DNA from: Syntrophaceae bacterium
GTDB lineage: Bacteria; Desulfobacterota; Syntrophia; Syntrophales; UBA2192
Assembly: GCA_013177795.1 (NCBI GenBank)
Contig: JABLXY010000001.1
Span: forward strand, 248,001-312,000
Length of the DNA stretch: 64,000 bases
Direction of reading: 5' to 3'
Shown in pieces: positions 54,931 through 62,247 of this stretch (position 1 is its first letter; every line of letters starts with the position of its first letter). Made by a program: the position numbers and the translations under genes. The notes under the pieces are model-generated. The model made no database searches. It was not told where the DNA came from and saw nothing but the letters and a program-made list of their open reading frames with translations.

Positions 54931-55784
54931 CGCGCCGATGACGTCGTCTCCCCCGTCTTGCGGATCTTGACCTTCCGGATGCTTCGCTCGTCGGCCGAGG
55001 CGATGACCATCTCGAGGTCCCCGTGGCGGACGGTCTCCCCCGCGAGCGGGATCTTCCGGATCAGATGCAGGATGAAGCCCGCAAGGGTCTCGTACTTGCC
55101 CTTCGGGATCGTGATGCCGAGGCGGGCCTCGAGTTTATCGATGTCGACACGCCCGTCCACGAGGGTGGACCCGTCGGGCAAGTCGGTGAAGTCCGCGTCT
55201 TCGGCGTCATGCTCGTCGCGGATCTCGCCGACGATCTCCTCGAGAAGGTCCTCGAGGGTGACGAGTCCCGCCGTCCCGCCGTACTCGTCGATCACGATGG
55301 CCATGTGCTGACGCTGGTCCTTGAGTTCGTGCAGGAGCAGGCGGATGTTCTTCGTCTCGGGGATGTAGTACGGCTTTCGCAGCAGCGGCCTGAGGTCCGC
55401 CTCGCCGACGGGTTTCGACCACAGGCGGATCAGGTCCTTCACGTTGAGAATGCCGATGATGTTGTCCACGCTTCCCTCGTAGACGGGCATTCGCGTGTAC
55501 CCGTGTCGGGCGACCTGTTCGATGATGTCCGAGATGGGGGCATCGCTCGGCACGGCCACGATTTCCGTGCGCGGGATCATCACCTCCCGGGCCACCGTGT
55601 CGCGGAACTCCAGGATGCTCTGTATCATCTCGCCCGACGTTTCGTCGATGAGGCCCTTCTCCTCCCCTTCGTCGATGATGGACTGGATTTCCTGCTCGAG
55701 GCGGGACTGCTCCCGCTCCCTTCCCCTGCCGAAAAGGGCCTTCAGACGCTCGAGCAGGCCGCTGATTCGGGATGTCCGGCTCAT
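54927..55784 (-). CDS. corC: CorC/HlyC family CBS-domain protein
   Basis: 285 residues. No membrane region, so it is the soluble CorC form. An N-terminal helical part (LEQEIQSIIDEGEEKGLID) leads to MIPRTEIVAV, then a CBS pair (ISDIIEQVARHGYTRMPVYEG; LLLHELKDQRQHMAIVIDEYGGTAGLVTLEDLLEEIVGEI) and the CorC_HlyC C-terminal domain (YETLAGFILHLIRKIPLAGETVRHGDL). It is associated with Mg2+/Co2+ efflux or membrane integrity and often sits next to lnt, as here. It abuts the radical SAM gene directly (TGA followed by ATG). Confidence 0.93.
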   Translation of the reverse strand: MSRTSRISGLLERLKALFGRGREREQSRLEQEIQSIIDEGEEKGLIDETSGEMIQSILEFRDTVAREVMIPRTEIVAVPSDAPISDIIEQVARHGYTRMPVYEGSVDNIIGILNVKDLIRLWSKPVGEADLRPLLRKPYYIPETKNIRLLLHELKDQRQHMAIVIDEYGGTAGLVTLEDLLEEIVGEIRDEHDAEDADFTDLPDGSTLVDGRVDIDKLEARLGITIPKGKYETLAGFILHLIRKIPLAGETVRHGDLEMVIASADERSIRKVKIRKTGETTSSAR

Positions 55785-56663
55785 TCACAGACCCCGCATC
55801 GATTCGGGACGCAGCACGGTGACGTCCTTCCGCCGCAGGACGTCGTCGATGAGGCGCAGGACCTTTTCCCGGTCCTGGGGCATCCGGGCCCGGATGGGGA
55901 GATAGTTCGACGCGTGATTGGCCGTGAAGAAGCAGCTGCTGAAGCGGGATTCGGACACGATGATGCGCAGCTCCTCGAGCAGCTCGAAGGTGCCGGGCAG
56001 GACGAAGGCCCCGGCGCGGGCTTCCTCGTGGAGCGGCGTGCCCGGCACGATCATGACGGTCAGGACACCGGCGAAGTCCGGGTCCACGTCGGTGAGAATG
56101 CGCGCCGTGTCGCGGGCGTGCTCCCGGCTCATCGCGACGCCGCCGATGCCGAGGAGAACCGTCACGGACAGCGTGATCCCCGCTTCCTTGACCCGCCTGG
56201 CCGCCTCGACGATGCGGTCGTATGTCGTTCCCTTGCGGATTCTCGCCAGGATCTCCTCGTTTCCGGACTCGATGCCGAGGTAGACGATCCCGAGACCGCG
56301 CGCCTTCAGCTCGCGCAGCTCCTCGACGGTTTTTTTCCGGATGCTCTTCGCATTGGCGTAGGTCCCGATGCGCACCACGCCGGGCAAACGGGCACGGATC
56401 GCGTCCAGGATCTCGATCAGGCGCTTCTGCGGGATGATGAGGGCGTCGCCGTCGCACAGGAAGAGCCTCTCCACCCGCCTGAAGCGGCGGGCCGCGTAGT
56501 CCAGATCCTCAACGATCTCGTCGAGTCCCTTGATGCGGAACCGCTTTCGTTTGAAACTGGGGCAGAACGTGCACCGGTTGTGCGAGCAGCCGACGGTGAC
56601 CTGGAGCAGCAGGCTGTACGCCTCGCTGGGCGGGCGTATGATGTCGCCTTCGTACTTCATCAT
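55785..56663 (-). CDS. Radical SAM protein
   Basis: 292 residues from ATG 56663 (overlapping the preceding stop as ATGA). The cluster motif CSHNRCTFC lies near residue 26, followed by PSFKRKRFR, LFLCDGDALIIP, IGTYANAKSIRKKT, LGIVYLGIESGNEEIL, SVTVLLGIGG and MIVPGTPLHEEARAGAF. This matches the Elp3/HemN-like general radical SAM group (COG1032 type), not a named enzyme. It precedes corC directly. Substrate unknown. Confidence 0.88.
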   Translation of the reverse strand: MMKYEGDIIRPPSEAYSLLLQVTVGCSHNRCTFCPSFKRKRFRIKGLDEIVEDLDYAARRFRRVERLFLCDGDALIIPQKRLIEILDAIRARLPGVVRIGTYANAKSIRKKTVEELRELKARGLGIVYLGIESGNEEILARIRKGTTYDRIVEAARRVKEAGITLSVTVLLGIGGVAMSREHARDTARILTDVDPDFAGVLTVMIVPGTPLHEEARAGAFVLPGTFELLEELRIIVSESRFSSCFFTANHASNYLPIRARMPQDREKVLRLIDDVLRRKDVTVLRPESMRGL

Positions 56664-56872
56664 TCCCCGTGGTCGCCGCCGTAGGGGTTGATGGCGGGAT
56701 CGGCGTGGCAGGCGGCGCAGAAGGACTTCGTGTCGACATGACCGCACCCGTATCCCCAGAGGTCCCATCGCCGGCAGTCCGTGCAGAGGTGAATGGAGCA
56801 GCCGTCGCAGAGGACCACGGATTTTTTCTTGCGGCACACCTGGCAGAATTCCTTGCCGTCGGTGACGATCAT
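56660..56872 (-). CDS. Small Cys-rich zinc-ribbon/B-box-like protein
   Basis: 70 residues from ATG 56872; a TTG eight codons upstream (56896) is an alternative. Nine cysteines are arranged as CxxC pairs (CQVC, CDGC, CTDC, CAAC) plus CGH, as expected for two or three structural zinc sites of a B-box or double-zinc-ribbon type. No catalytic residues. Its stop overlaps the start of the radical SAM gene, suggesting co-function or chaperoning. Confidence 0.7.
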   Translation of the reverse strand: MIVTDGKEFCQVCRKKKSVVLCDGCSIHLCTDCRRWDLWGYGCGHVDTKSFCAACHADPAINPYGGDHGE

Positions 56873-57166
56873 GAAAAATTTTTCCTCGTTGGTCAAAATT
56901 CTGGGCTACTTTAGCCGATGAGTGGCAAAAAGGCAAGCCTGCAGCGCCGGGGGCCCGTTCAGGCGGGTCGGCAGGCAGGCGGCGTGAAACGGCTCTGTGG
57001 CGCGCATTTCGAGATGCCCTGGCGCTGGATGCCGGACGAGGACTGACCGTCGCGATCGGGGTGCCGGGAAAGCGTGCTGTGGCAAGCATCTTGCAGTAGT
57101 TGTTGATGTGCGCGGATTTTCAATGAAAAAAAATCGACAAAAAAGCCCTTTTTTTGCAGAAAACGC

Positions 57167-57194
57167 TTGACAATAAAATTTTCTTCCGTATTAA
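57167..57194 (+). promoter_or_regulatory. kamA promoter
   Basis: TTGACA (57167-57172), 16-nt spacer, TATTAA (57189-57194), in a locally AT-rich stretch. The gap 56897-57341 holds this promoter and otherwise nothing I can support. kamA follows with AGGAGG just upstream of ATG 57342. Confidence 0.7.
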
Positions 57195-57341
57195 GGAACC
57201 AAGTATGGTCTCTTTTTCGGAGTCCTTTTCAGACAGACCGGCGATGAAAGAACGCTGCACAGTCAGCCGCGATAGGAAGGCCCCTTGAAAGCGCAACACA
57301 GGACGCTTCATCGTCAGGAAAACGCGTCAGGAGGACAACGG

Positions 57342-58676
57342 ATGGAAGAAAATGTCTGTCTGAGCCAAGAGGCGGAACCTCCGGGTCCGCATGCCGGTAT
57401 GACCGGTTTAGCTCTGGATGAGCTAATTCAAAACACCGTTCCCGCTTCCCCCGTGACACCCGTCACGAAAGCGATCACGAGTCGCGTTTTCATCATGCCC
57501 TCCCGGGGGGCGACCTCCTGCAAGCCGAGCCCCCGGTCCCAAGCGTTCCGAAAACAGTTCTTCCCTGAAGCCAGCGCGACGGATTGGAACGACTGGCGCT
57601 GGCAGGTTCGAAACCGGATCACCGACGTCGAGATGCTCTCGCGGATCCTGTGGCTCTCCCGCGAGGAGGAGACGGCGATCAGCGAAAACGGAGGGGCCAT
57701 TCCTCTCAACATCACCCCCTACTATGCAAGCCTGCTCGACCCCATGGACCCCGATCAGCCCCTGCGGCGGATGGTCGTTCCGGTAACGGCGGAACTCGAA
57801 CGATCCTCGGACGAATCGGACGACCCGCTCTGCGAAGACCACGACAGCCCCGTCCCGGGCCTGGTGCACCGCTACCCGGACCGGGTTCTCTTCCTCGTGA
57901 CCGGGTTCTGCTCCACCCACTGCCGCTACTGCACCCGCTCGCGCATGGTCGGGAGGCACGAGGAGCAGCGCGGCGACCGCGAGCGCTGGGAACGCGCGAT
58001 CGCGTACATCGAGAACACGCCGGCGGTCCGCGACGTCCTGCTCTCCGGCGGCGACCCGCTGACGCTTCCCGACGAGGCGCTCGAGTGGCTGCTCTCGAGG
58101 CTGCGCGCGATTCCCCACGTCGAACTGATCCGGATCGGCACGAAGGTCCCGGTCGTCCTGCCCCAGCGGATCACAGCAAGCCTCTGTCATACCCTGAAGC
58201 GCCACCACCCGCTCTGGATGAGCATCCACTTCGCCCATCCCGACGAACTGACCTTCGAGGTGAGCCAGGCGTGCAACCGGCTGGCCGACGCGGGGATCCC
58301 CTTGGGGAGCCAGACGGTTCTGCTTGCCGGTGTCAACGACAGCGTCGACACCATGAAGCGCCTCGTCCACGATCTCGTCATGAACAGGGTACGCCCCTAT
58401 TATCTCTACCAGTGCGACCCCATCAGCGGCTCCGCCCACTTCCGCACGCCCGTCGCCAAGGGCATCGAGATCATCGAGGGCCTCCGGGGGCACACAACGG
58501 GCTACGCCGTACCGACTTTCGTCATCGATGCGCCGGGGGGAGGAGGGAAGATCCCCCTGCTGCCCGGGTATGTCATCGGCCGTGACGACAAGTACATCAA
58601 GCTCCGAAACTACCAGGGCCGAACGTTCCGGTACCCGGACCTGGCCGTGGTCGCAGACTCGGATGCAAGGGTCTGA
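57342..58676 (+). CDS. kamA: Lysine 2,3-aminomutase
   Basis: 444 residues from ATG 57342, chosen for AGGAGG 7-8 nt upstream. A TTG at 57285 (with GGAAGG) would add 19 residues. A radical SAM, PLP enzyme converting L-lysine to L-beta-lysine. ATDWNDWRWQVRNRI begins the core; cluster motif CSTHCRYCTRSR; GGDPLTLPDEALEWLL; PLP Lys in the C-terminal DAPGGGGKIPLLP. The two acidic residues that bind the lysine side chain are present (Asp359 in YQCD, Asp396 in FVIDAP), arguing against glutamate 2,3-aminomutase. The N-terminal ~75 residues are longer and more Pro/Ser-rich than usual. Confidence 0.92.
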   Translation: MEENVCLSQEAEPPGPHAGMTGLALDELIQNTVPASPVTPVTKAITSRVFIMPSRGATSCKPSPRSQAFRKQFFPEASATDWNDWRWQVRNRITDVEMLSRILWLSREEETAISENGGAIPLNITPYYASLLDPMDPDQPLRRMVVPVTAELERSSDESDDPLCEDHDSPVPGLVHRYPDRVLFLVTGFCSTHCRYCTRSRMVGRHEEQRGDRERWERAIAYIENTPAVRDVLLSGGDPLTLPDEALEWLLSRLRAIPHVELIRIGTKVPVVLPQRITASLCHTLKRHHPLWMSIHFAHPDELTFEVSQACNRLADAGIPLGSQTVLLAGVNDSVDTMKRLVHDLVMNRVRPYYLYQCDPISGSAHFRTPVAKGIEIIEGLRGHTTGYAVPTFVIDAPGGGGKIPLLPGYVIGRDDKYIKLRNYQGRTFRYPDLAVVADSDARV

Positions 58677-58710
58677 TTCCGTCCGCAGGCCGCCAAAGAG
58701 GACACAAGAG

Positions 58711-58740
58711 AAACCCCGCCGCCCAAACGGCGGGGTTCTT
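58711..58740 (+). terminator. Terminator-like hairpin after kamA
   Basis: AACCCCGCCG (58712-58721), CCCAAA loop, CGGCGGGGTT (58728-58737), then CTTT: a 10-bp stem with a short T-run. It ends only 30 bp before the ATP-grasp start at 58771 and could also sequester upstream ribosome sites. Confidence 0.75.
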
Positions 58741-58770
58741 TAAATGAAACCGCGAAGGGTGCCGCCCATG

Positions 58771-59754
58771 ACGCTCGTCGGGATGACTTACGACCTCCGG
58801 ACCGATTATCTCCGGGAGGGATACACGGAAGAGGAAACGGCCGAGTTCGACCAGCCCGCGACCATCGACGCCATCGAGGAGACCCTGCTGGCCCTCGGGT
58901 ACCGGACCGACCGGATCGGTCACGTGCGGTCTCTTGCACAGCGTCTCGTCGCAGGTGACCGGTGGGACCTGGTCTTCAACATCGCCGAGGGGCTCAAGGG
59001 CTATGGGCGCGAAGCCCAGGTTCCCTGCCTGCTCGACGCCTACGGCATCCCCTACGTCTTCTCCGACCCGCTGGTCCTCTCGCTGACCCTGCACAAGGCC
59101 ATGGCCAAGCGGGTCGTGCGCGACCTGGGGATTCCCACGCCGGACTTCGCCGTGGTGGACGATGCGTCGGACATCGCCGGGGTGTCCCTGCCCTACCCCC
59201 TCTTCGTCAAGCCCGTCTCGGAGGGGACGGGAAAGGGCATCGACGCGAAGTCGATCGTTCGGAACGCCGAAGAGCTCGACCGGCGCTGCCGGTTCCTGCT
59301 CGAGACCTTTTCGCAGCCCGTTCTCGTGGAGACCTACCTCCCGGGACGCGAATTCACCGTGGGGATCATCGGCACGGGCCGCCGGGCGCGCGTCATCGGT
59401 GTCATGGAGGTCCATCTGCGGGAGACGGCGGAGAAGGGCGTCTACTCCCTCATGAACAAGGAACACTGTGAGGAGCACGTCGACTACACGCTCGTCACGG
59501 GAGAGGAGGCCGACCGGGTCTCGTCGGTCGCCCTGGCGGCCTGGAGGGGCCTGGAGTGCAGGGACGGCGGCCGCCTCGACATCCGCGCCGACGCCTCGGG
59601 GGCGCCGCACTTCCTGGAGGTCAACCCCCTGGCGGGTCTCCATCCCACGCATTCCGATCTCCCCATCCTGGCGACCCTGGCGGGCCTCTCCTACCGTGAC
59701 CTGATCGGCCTGATCATGGCATCCGCCGAGCAGCGGGTGTTCCCGGGGCGCTGA
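58771..59754 (+). CDS. ATP-grasp ligase, D-alanine-D-alanine-ligase-like (first of two)
   Basis: 327 residues from ATG 58771 (RBS GAAGGG); ATG 58744 is possible but abuts the hairpin. It begins MTLVGMTYDLRTDYL and has EFDQPATIDAIEETLLALGY, WDLVFNIAEGLKGYGREAQVPCLLDAYGIPYVFSDP, the ATP-binding FVKPVSEGTGKGIDAKS, EFTVGIIGTG and the C-terminal metal loop HFLEVNPLAGLHP. It forms an amide bond between an amino or carboxylic acid and an amine via acyl phosphate. The substrates are not those of Ddl by context: a second ATP-grasp gene follows after 6 bp and kamA precedes it. Confidence 0.82.
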   Translation, partial: TLVGMTYDLRTDYLREGYTEEETAEFDQPATIDAIEETLLALGYRTDRIGHVRSLAQRLVAGDRWDLVFNIAEGLKGYGREAQVPCLLDAYGIPYVFSDPLVLSLTLHKAMAKRVVRDLGIPTPDFAVVDDASDIAGVSLPYPLFVKPVSEGTGKGIDAKSIVRNAEELDRRCRFLLETFSQPVLVETYLPGREFTVGIIGTGRRARVIGVMEVHLRETAEKGVYSLMNKEHCEEHVDYTLVTGEEADRVSSVALAAWRGLECRDGGRLDIRADASGAPHFLEVNPLAGLHPTHSDLPILATLAGLSYRDLIGLIMASAEQRVFPGR

Positions 59755-59760
59755 GCGGAG

Positions 59761-60753
59761 ATGAAAGTCCTGATCCTCCACAGCGAAATCGATCCCTGCG
59801 CCGCGGCCGACGAGCAGGACGTCCTCGTGCAGGTCGAGACCGTGACGCGTGCCCTCCGAGCCTTGGGCCACGAGGCGCAGCCGATGCCCTTTTCCCTCGA
59901 TCTCGCCGGCTTGGCGGACCGCATGACGCGGTCCGCCTGCGACATCGTCTTCAACCTCGTCGAGACCGCCGGCGGCCAGGGCCGCCTGATCCACCTCGCA
60001 CCGTCCCTTCTCGATTTTCTGGGCATCCCGTACACGGGGGCCGGGACGGAGGCCACGTTCCTGAGTTCCAACAAGCTCGCCGCCAAGAGGTTCCTGCGCG
60101 CACGGCGCCTCCGAACGCCGGACTGGGTGAGCCTGACGGAATCCACCGTGCGAGACCCGTTCCCGGCGGGAGCCCGGTTCATCGTCAAGTCGGTCTGGGA
60201 GCACGCCTCGGTCGGGCTCGAGGAGCATTCGGTGGTTGCGCCCCGCAGCCTGGCGGCGCTGCGTGGCGAGATCCGGGGCCGACTCGGCAGTCTCGGCGGG
60301 GCGGCCTTCGCGGAGCGCTACGTCGAGGGCCGCGAGTTCAACCTGTCCGTCCTGGCCGGTGACCGCGGTCCCGAGGTGCTCCCCCCGGCGGAAATTGATT
60401 TCGTGGGTTACGGCGACGAGCGGCTGCGGATCGTCGGCTACCGGGCCAAGTGGGACGACAAGGCCTTCGAGTACCATCACACGCCCCGGCGGTTCGAATT
60501 CGGACCGCAGGACCGGGCGCTCCTGCGCTCCCTGAAGAGAACCGCGCTTCGCTGCTGGGATCTCTTCGGACTCCGGGGATATGCGCGGGTCGACTACCGG
60601 GTGGACCCCGACGGGACCGCCTGGATCCTGGAGATCAATTCGAATCCCTGCCTGTCGCCGGACAGCGGGTTCACGGCCGCAACCCTTCGGGCAGGTCTGC
60701 CCTTCGAGGAGGTGGTCAGCCGGATCATCCGCGACACGCTCGGGACGGCATGA
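59761..60753 (+). CDS. ATP-grasp ligase (second of two)
   Basis: 330 residues. It starts MKVLILHSEIDPCAAADEQDVLVQVE; CDIVFNLVETAGGQGRLIHLAPSLLDFLGIPYTGAGTEAT is the substrate-side loop; RFIVKSVWEHASVGLEE binds ATP; EFNLSVLAGDRGPEVLPPAEIDF; and YARVDYRVDPDGTAWILEINSNPCLSPDSGF carries the Mg2+-binding Asn and Glu. Clearly paralogous to the first ligase but diverged. The two probably act successively or as partners. GNAT gene begins immediately after. Confidence 0.82.
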   Translation: MKVLILHSEIDPCAAADEQDVLVQVETVTRALRALGHEAQPMPFSLDLAGLADRMTRSACDIVFNLVETAGGQGRLIHLAPSLLDFLGIPYTGAGTEATFLSSNKLAAKRFLRARRLRTPDWVSLTESTVRDPFPAGARFIVKSVWEHASVGLEEHSVVAPRSLAALRGEIRGRLGSLGGAAFAERYVEGREFNLSVLAGDRGPEVLPPAEIDFVGYGDERLRIVGYRAKWDDKAFEYHHTPRRFEFGPQDRALLRSLKRTALRCWDLFGLRGYARVDYRVDPDGTAWILEINSNPCLSPDSGFTAATLRAGLPFEEVVSRIIRDTLGTA

Positions 60754-61317
60754 ATGGACGTGACGAGGAACAGAGACAGGGCTGTGGACAGAGGGGAGGC
60801 TTCACTCCCGATGCTGCGGGCCGACGTGCGCGGAGGTGACGCCGAAGCCGTCCGGGACATCGTCTCCTCGACGGGGCTCTTCAGGCCCGACGAGATCGCG
60901 ATCGCCGTTGAGCTCGTCGAGGAACGGCTCCGCGTCGGGCCGGCGAGCGGCTATCACTTTCTCTTCGCCGAACGGGACGGACGCATTCTCGGGTACAGCT
61001 GCTACGGTCCCGTTCCCCTCACCCTGCACAGCTACGATCTGTACTGGATCGCCGTCCGGAAGGAGTGCCAGGGGTCGGGGATCGGTAGCCTGCTCCTGTC
61101 GCGCTCCGAGGCGGCCATCGCCGGGCTCGGGGGCCGGAGGGTGTACATCGAGACCTCGTCGAAGGCGATCTACCGGGGCACCCGCCGGTTCTACGAGCGC
61201 AACGGGTACCGGGCCGAGGCCACGCTGAGGGAATTCTACGCCCCCGGCGACAGCAAGATGATCTACGTCAAGGCCCTTGCGCAGGAGGATGCAAAAGGTA
61301 AGAAGGTCAGAAGGTAA
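60754..61317 (+). CDS. GNAT family N-acetyltransferase
   Basis: 187 residues from ATG 60754; ATG 60811 (GGGAGG upstream) would give a tighter domain. Acetyl-CoA loop QGSGIGSLLLSRSEAA, strand YWIAVRKECQG, and RRFYERNGYRAEATLREFY at the end are typical GNAT. The C-terminus runs into an 8-bp tandem repeat encoding KGKKVRR. Beta-lysine acetyltransferases (AblB) are also GNATs and partner KamA in making N-epsilon-acetyl-beta-lysine, but this protein is shorter and the match is not specific. Confidence 0.82.
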   Translation: MDVTRNRDRAVDRGEASLPMLRADVRGGDAEAVRDIVSSTGLFRPDEIAIAVELVEERLRVGPASGYHFLFAERDGRILGYSCYGPVPLTLHSYDLYWIAVRKECQGSGIGSLLLSRSEAAIAGLGGRRVYIETSSKAIYRGTRRFYERNGYRAEATLREFYAPGDSKMIYVKALAQEDAKGKKVRR

Positions 61318-61326
61318 GAAGGTTGG
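61295..61326 (+). repeat. Imperfect 8-bp tandem repeat
   Basis: Four units: AAGGTAAG, AAGGTCAG, AAGGTAAG, AAGGTTGG. They span the stop of the GNAT gene. A partly complementary pyrimidine-rich stretch (TTCTCACC twice) follows at 61367-61390. Confidence 0.6.
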
Positions 61327-61396
61327 AGAAGCACAGGGCACACAACGTCATCCGGATTCGCCAACGTTCTCACCCTCGCACCTTCTCACCCTCTCT

Positions 61397-61885
61397 TCAG
61401 GGGTTGGTCCCCCGGGAAAAGCGCAGGACCCCTTTTCCCCCGTCGTAGTACAGACGGAGCTCCTTCCCGTCGACGGCATAGGCCGAAACGCGGACGAGCT
61501 CCTCCAGGAAGCGGTGTTCCTGCGTCATGACCGGGATGTCGCAGACCATTTTCGTGGATCCCGTCCGCCAGATCCGGATGACGCCCGGATCCCCCTCCAG
61601 GAAGCCCCACCCGCCGAAATACCGGTTGCAGCCGCCGGAGCCGCTGACCTTGCCGTCCGGCGACAGCGCCAGAGAGACCGGGACATCGGGCAGCACCGGG
61701 GTTTCGCCGCCCTCGGGGCCGTAACTCTTGAGGTTCCAGAGTCCCTCGAGCGATGGCTGCGATAAGGCGGAGGGCTCGCGCGTGAGCACCGGCTGCGTCT
61801 TCGCGCAGCCTGACAGGGCGAGGACGATCACGAGAAGCGCCATGACGCCGGCCGCCTCTCCTCTGCATGCCTTTGCGGTCTTCAT
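61397..61885 (-). CDS. META-domain (HslJ-like) lipoprotein
   Basis: 162 residues from ATG 61885 (RBS GGAGG). Lipobox LALSGC, lipidated Cys near residue 27. META/DUF306 domain: LEGLWNLKSYG, LSPDGKVSGSGGCNRYFGGW, TKMVCDIPVMTQEHRFLEEL, and AVDGKELRLYYD. Such domains occur in heat-inducible or novobiocin-resistance HslJ; function here unknown. It follows a tRNA terminator and is probably transcribed from its own promoter. Confidence 0.87.
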   Translation of the reverse strand: MKTAKACRGEAAGVMALLVIVLALSGCAKTQPVLTREPSALSQPSLEGLWNLKSYGPEGGETPVLPDVPVSLALSPDGKVSGSGGCNRYFGGWGFLEGDPGVIRIWRTGSTKMVCDIPVMTQEHRFLEELVRVSAYAVDGKELRLYYDGGKGVLRFSRGTNP

Positions 61886-61948
61886 GTGTACCTCCATGGA
61901 AACGGGTTTTGGCCCCGTGCGGATGCATCGGCGCCGCGGGGAGGCGGG

Positions 61949-61980
61949 AAAAAAAGGGGCCAACCGTTGCGGTTGACCCC
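61949..61980 (-). terminator. Terminator of the tRNA-Val/tRNA-Asp transcript
   Basis: On the minus strand: GGGGTCAACCG, loop CAA, CGGTTGGCCCC (one G-U pair), then a T-run of at least seven. It lies directly downstream of tRNA-Asp. Confidence 0.9.
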
Positions 61981-61990
61981 CTTCGTTTAC

Positions 61991-62068
61991 TGGCGGGGCC
62001 GATGGGATTTGAACCCACGCCCTCCGACGTGACAGGCCGGCGTTATAACCAAGCTTAACTACGACCCC
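61991..62068 (-). tRNA. tRNA-Asp (GTC)
   Basis: The cloverleaf can be folded by eye. Acceptor GGGGTCG/CGGCCCC (one G-T), D stem GTTA/TAAC, anticodon stem CCGGC/GTCGG around loop CTGTCAC (anticodon GTC), T loop TTCAAAT. Discriminator G and encoded CCA are at 61991-61993. 78 nt. Confidence 0.93.
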
Positions 62069-62083
62069 GCATGATATTTCATA

Positions 62084-62159
62084 TGGTAGGCGGAACAGGA
62101 CTTGAACCTGTGACATCCACGGTGTAAGCGTGGCGCTCTCCCGACTGAGCTATCCGCCT
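62084..62159 (-). tRNA. tRNA-Val (TAC)
   Basis: Acceptor AGGCGGA/TCCGCCT, D arm GCTCAGTCGGGAGAGC, anticodon stem CCACG/CGTGG with loop CTTACAC (anticodon TAC), T arm ACAGG-TTCAAGT-CCTGT. Discriminator A and encoded CCA. 76 nt. Co-transcribed with tRNA-Asp 15 bp downstream. Confidence 0.95.
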
Positions 62160-62174
62160 TTAAGTCGGGCCGAT

Positions 62175-62203
62175 AAGATACGATAACGGCTTTTCGTTGT
62201 CAA
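62175..62203 (-). promoter_or_regulatory. tRNA operon promoter
   Basis: Minus strand: TTGACA (62203-62198), 17-nt spacer, TATCTT (62180-62175), 16 bp before tRNA-Val. Confidence 0.7.
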
Positions 62204-62247
62204 GGCGAAATTCGCTGTTTTCCCGCCCTTTCGCGCCGTTCATCCCT

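Noticed and set aside
57205-57288. A 27-codon upstream frame before kamA as a regulatory leader peptide
   Set aside because: Its ribosome site would lie at or upstream of the predicted transcription start (promoter 57167-57194). It has no run of regulatory codons, and no terminator/antiterminator pair follows.
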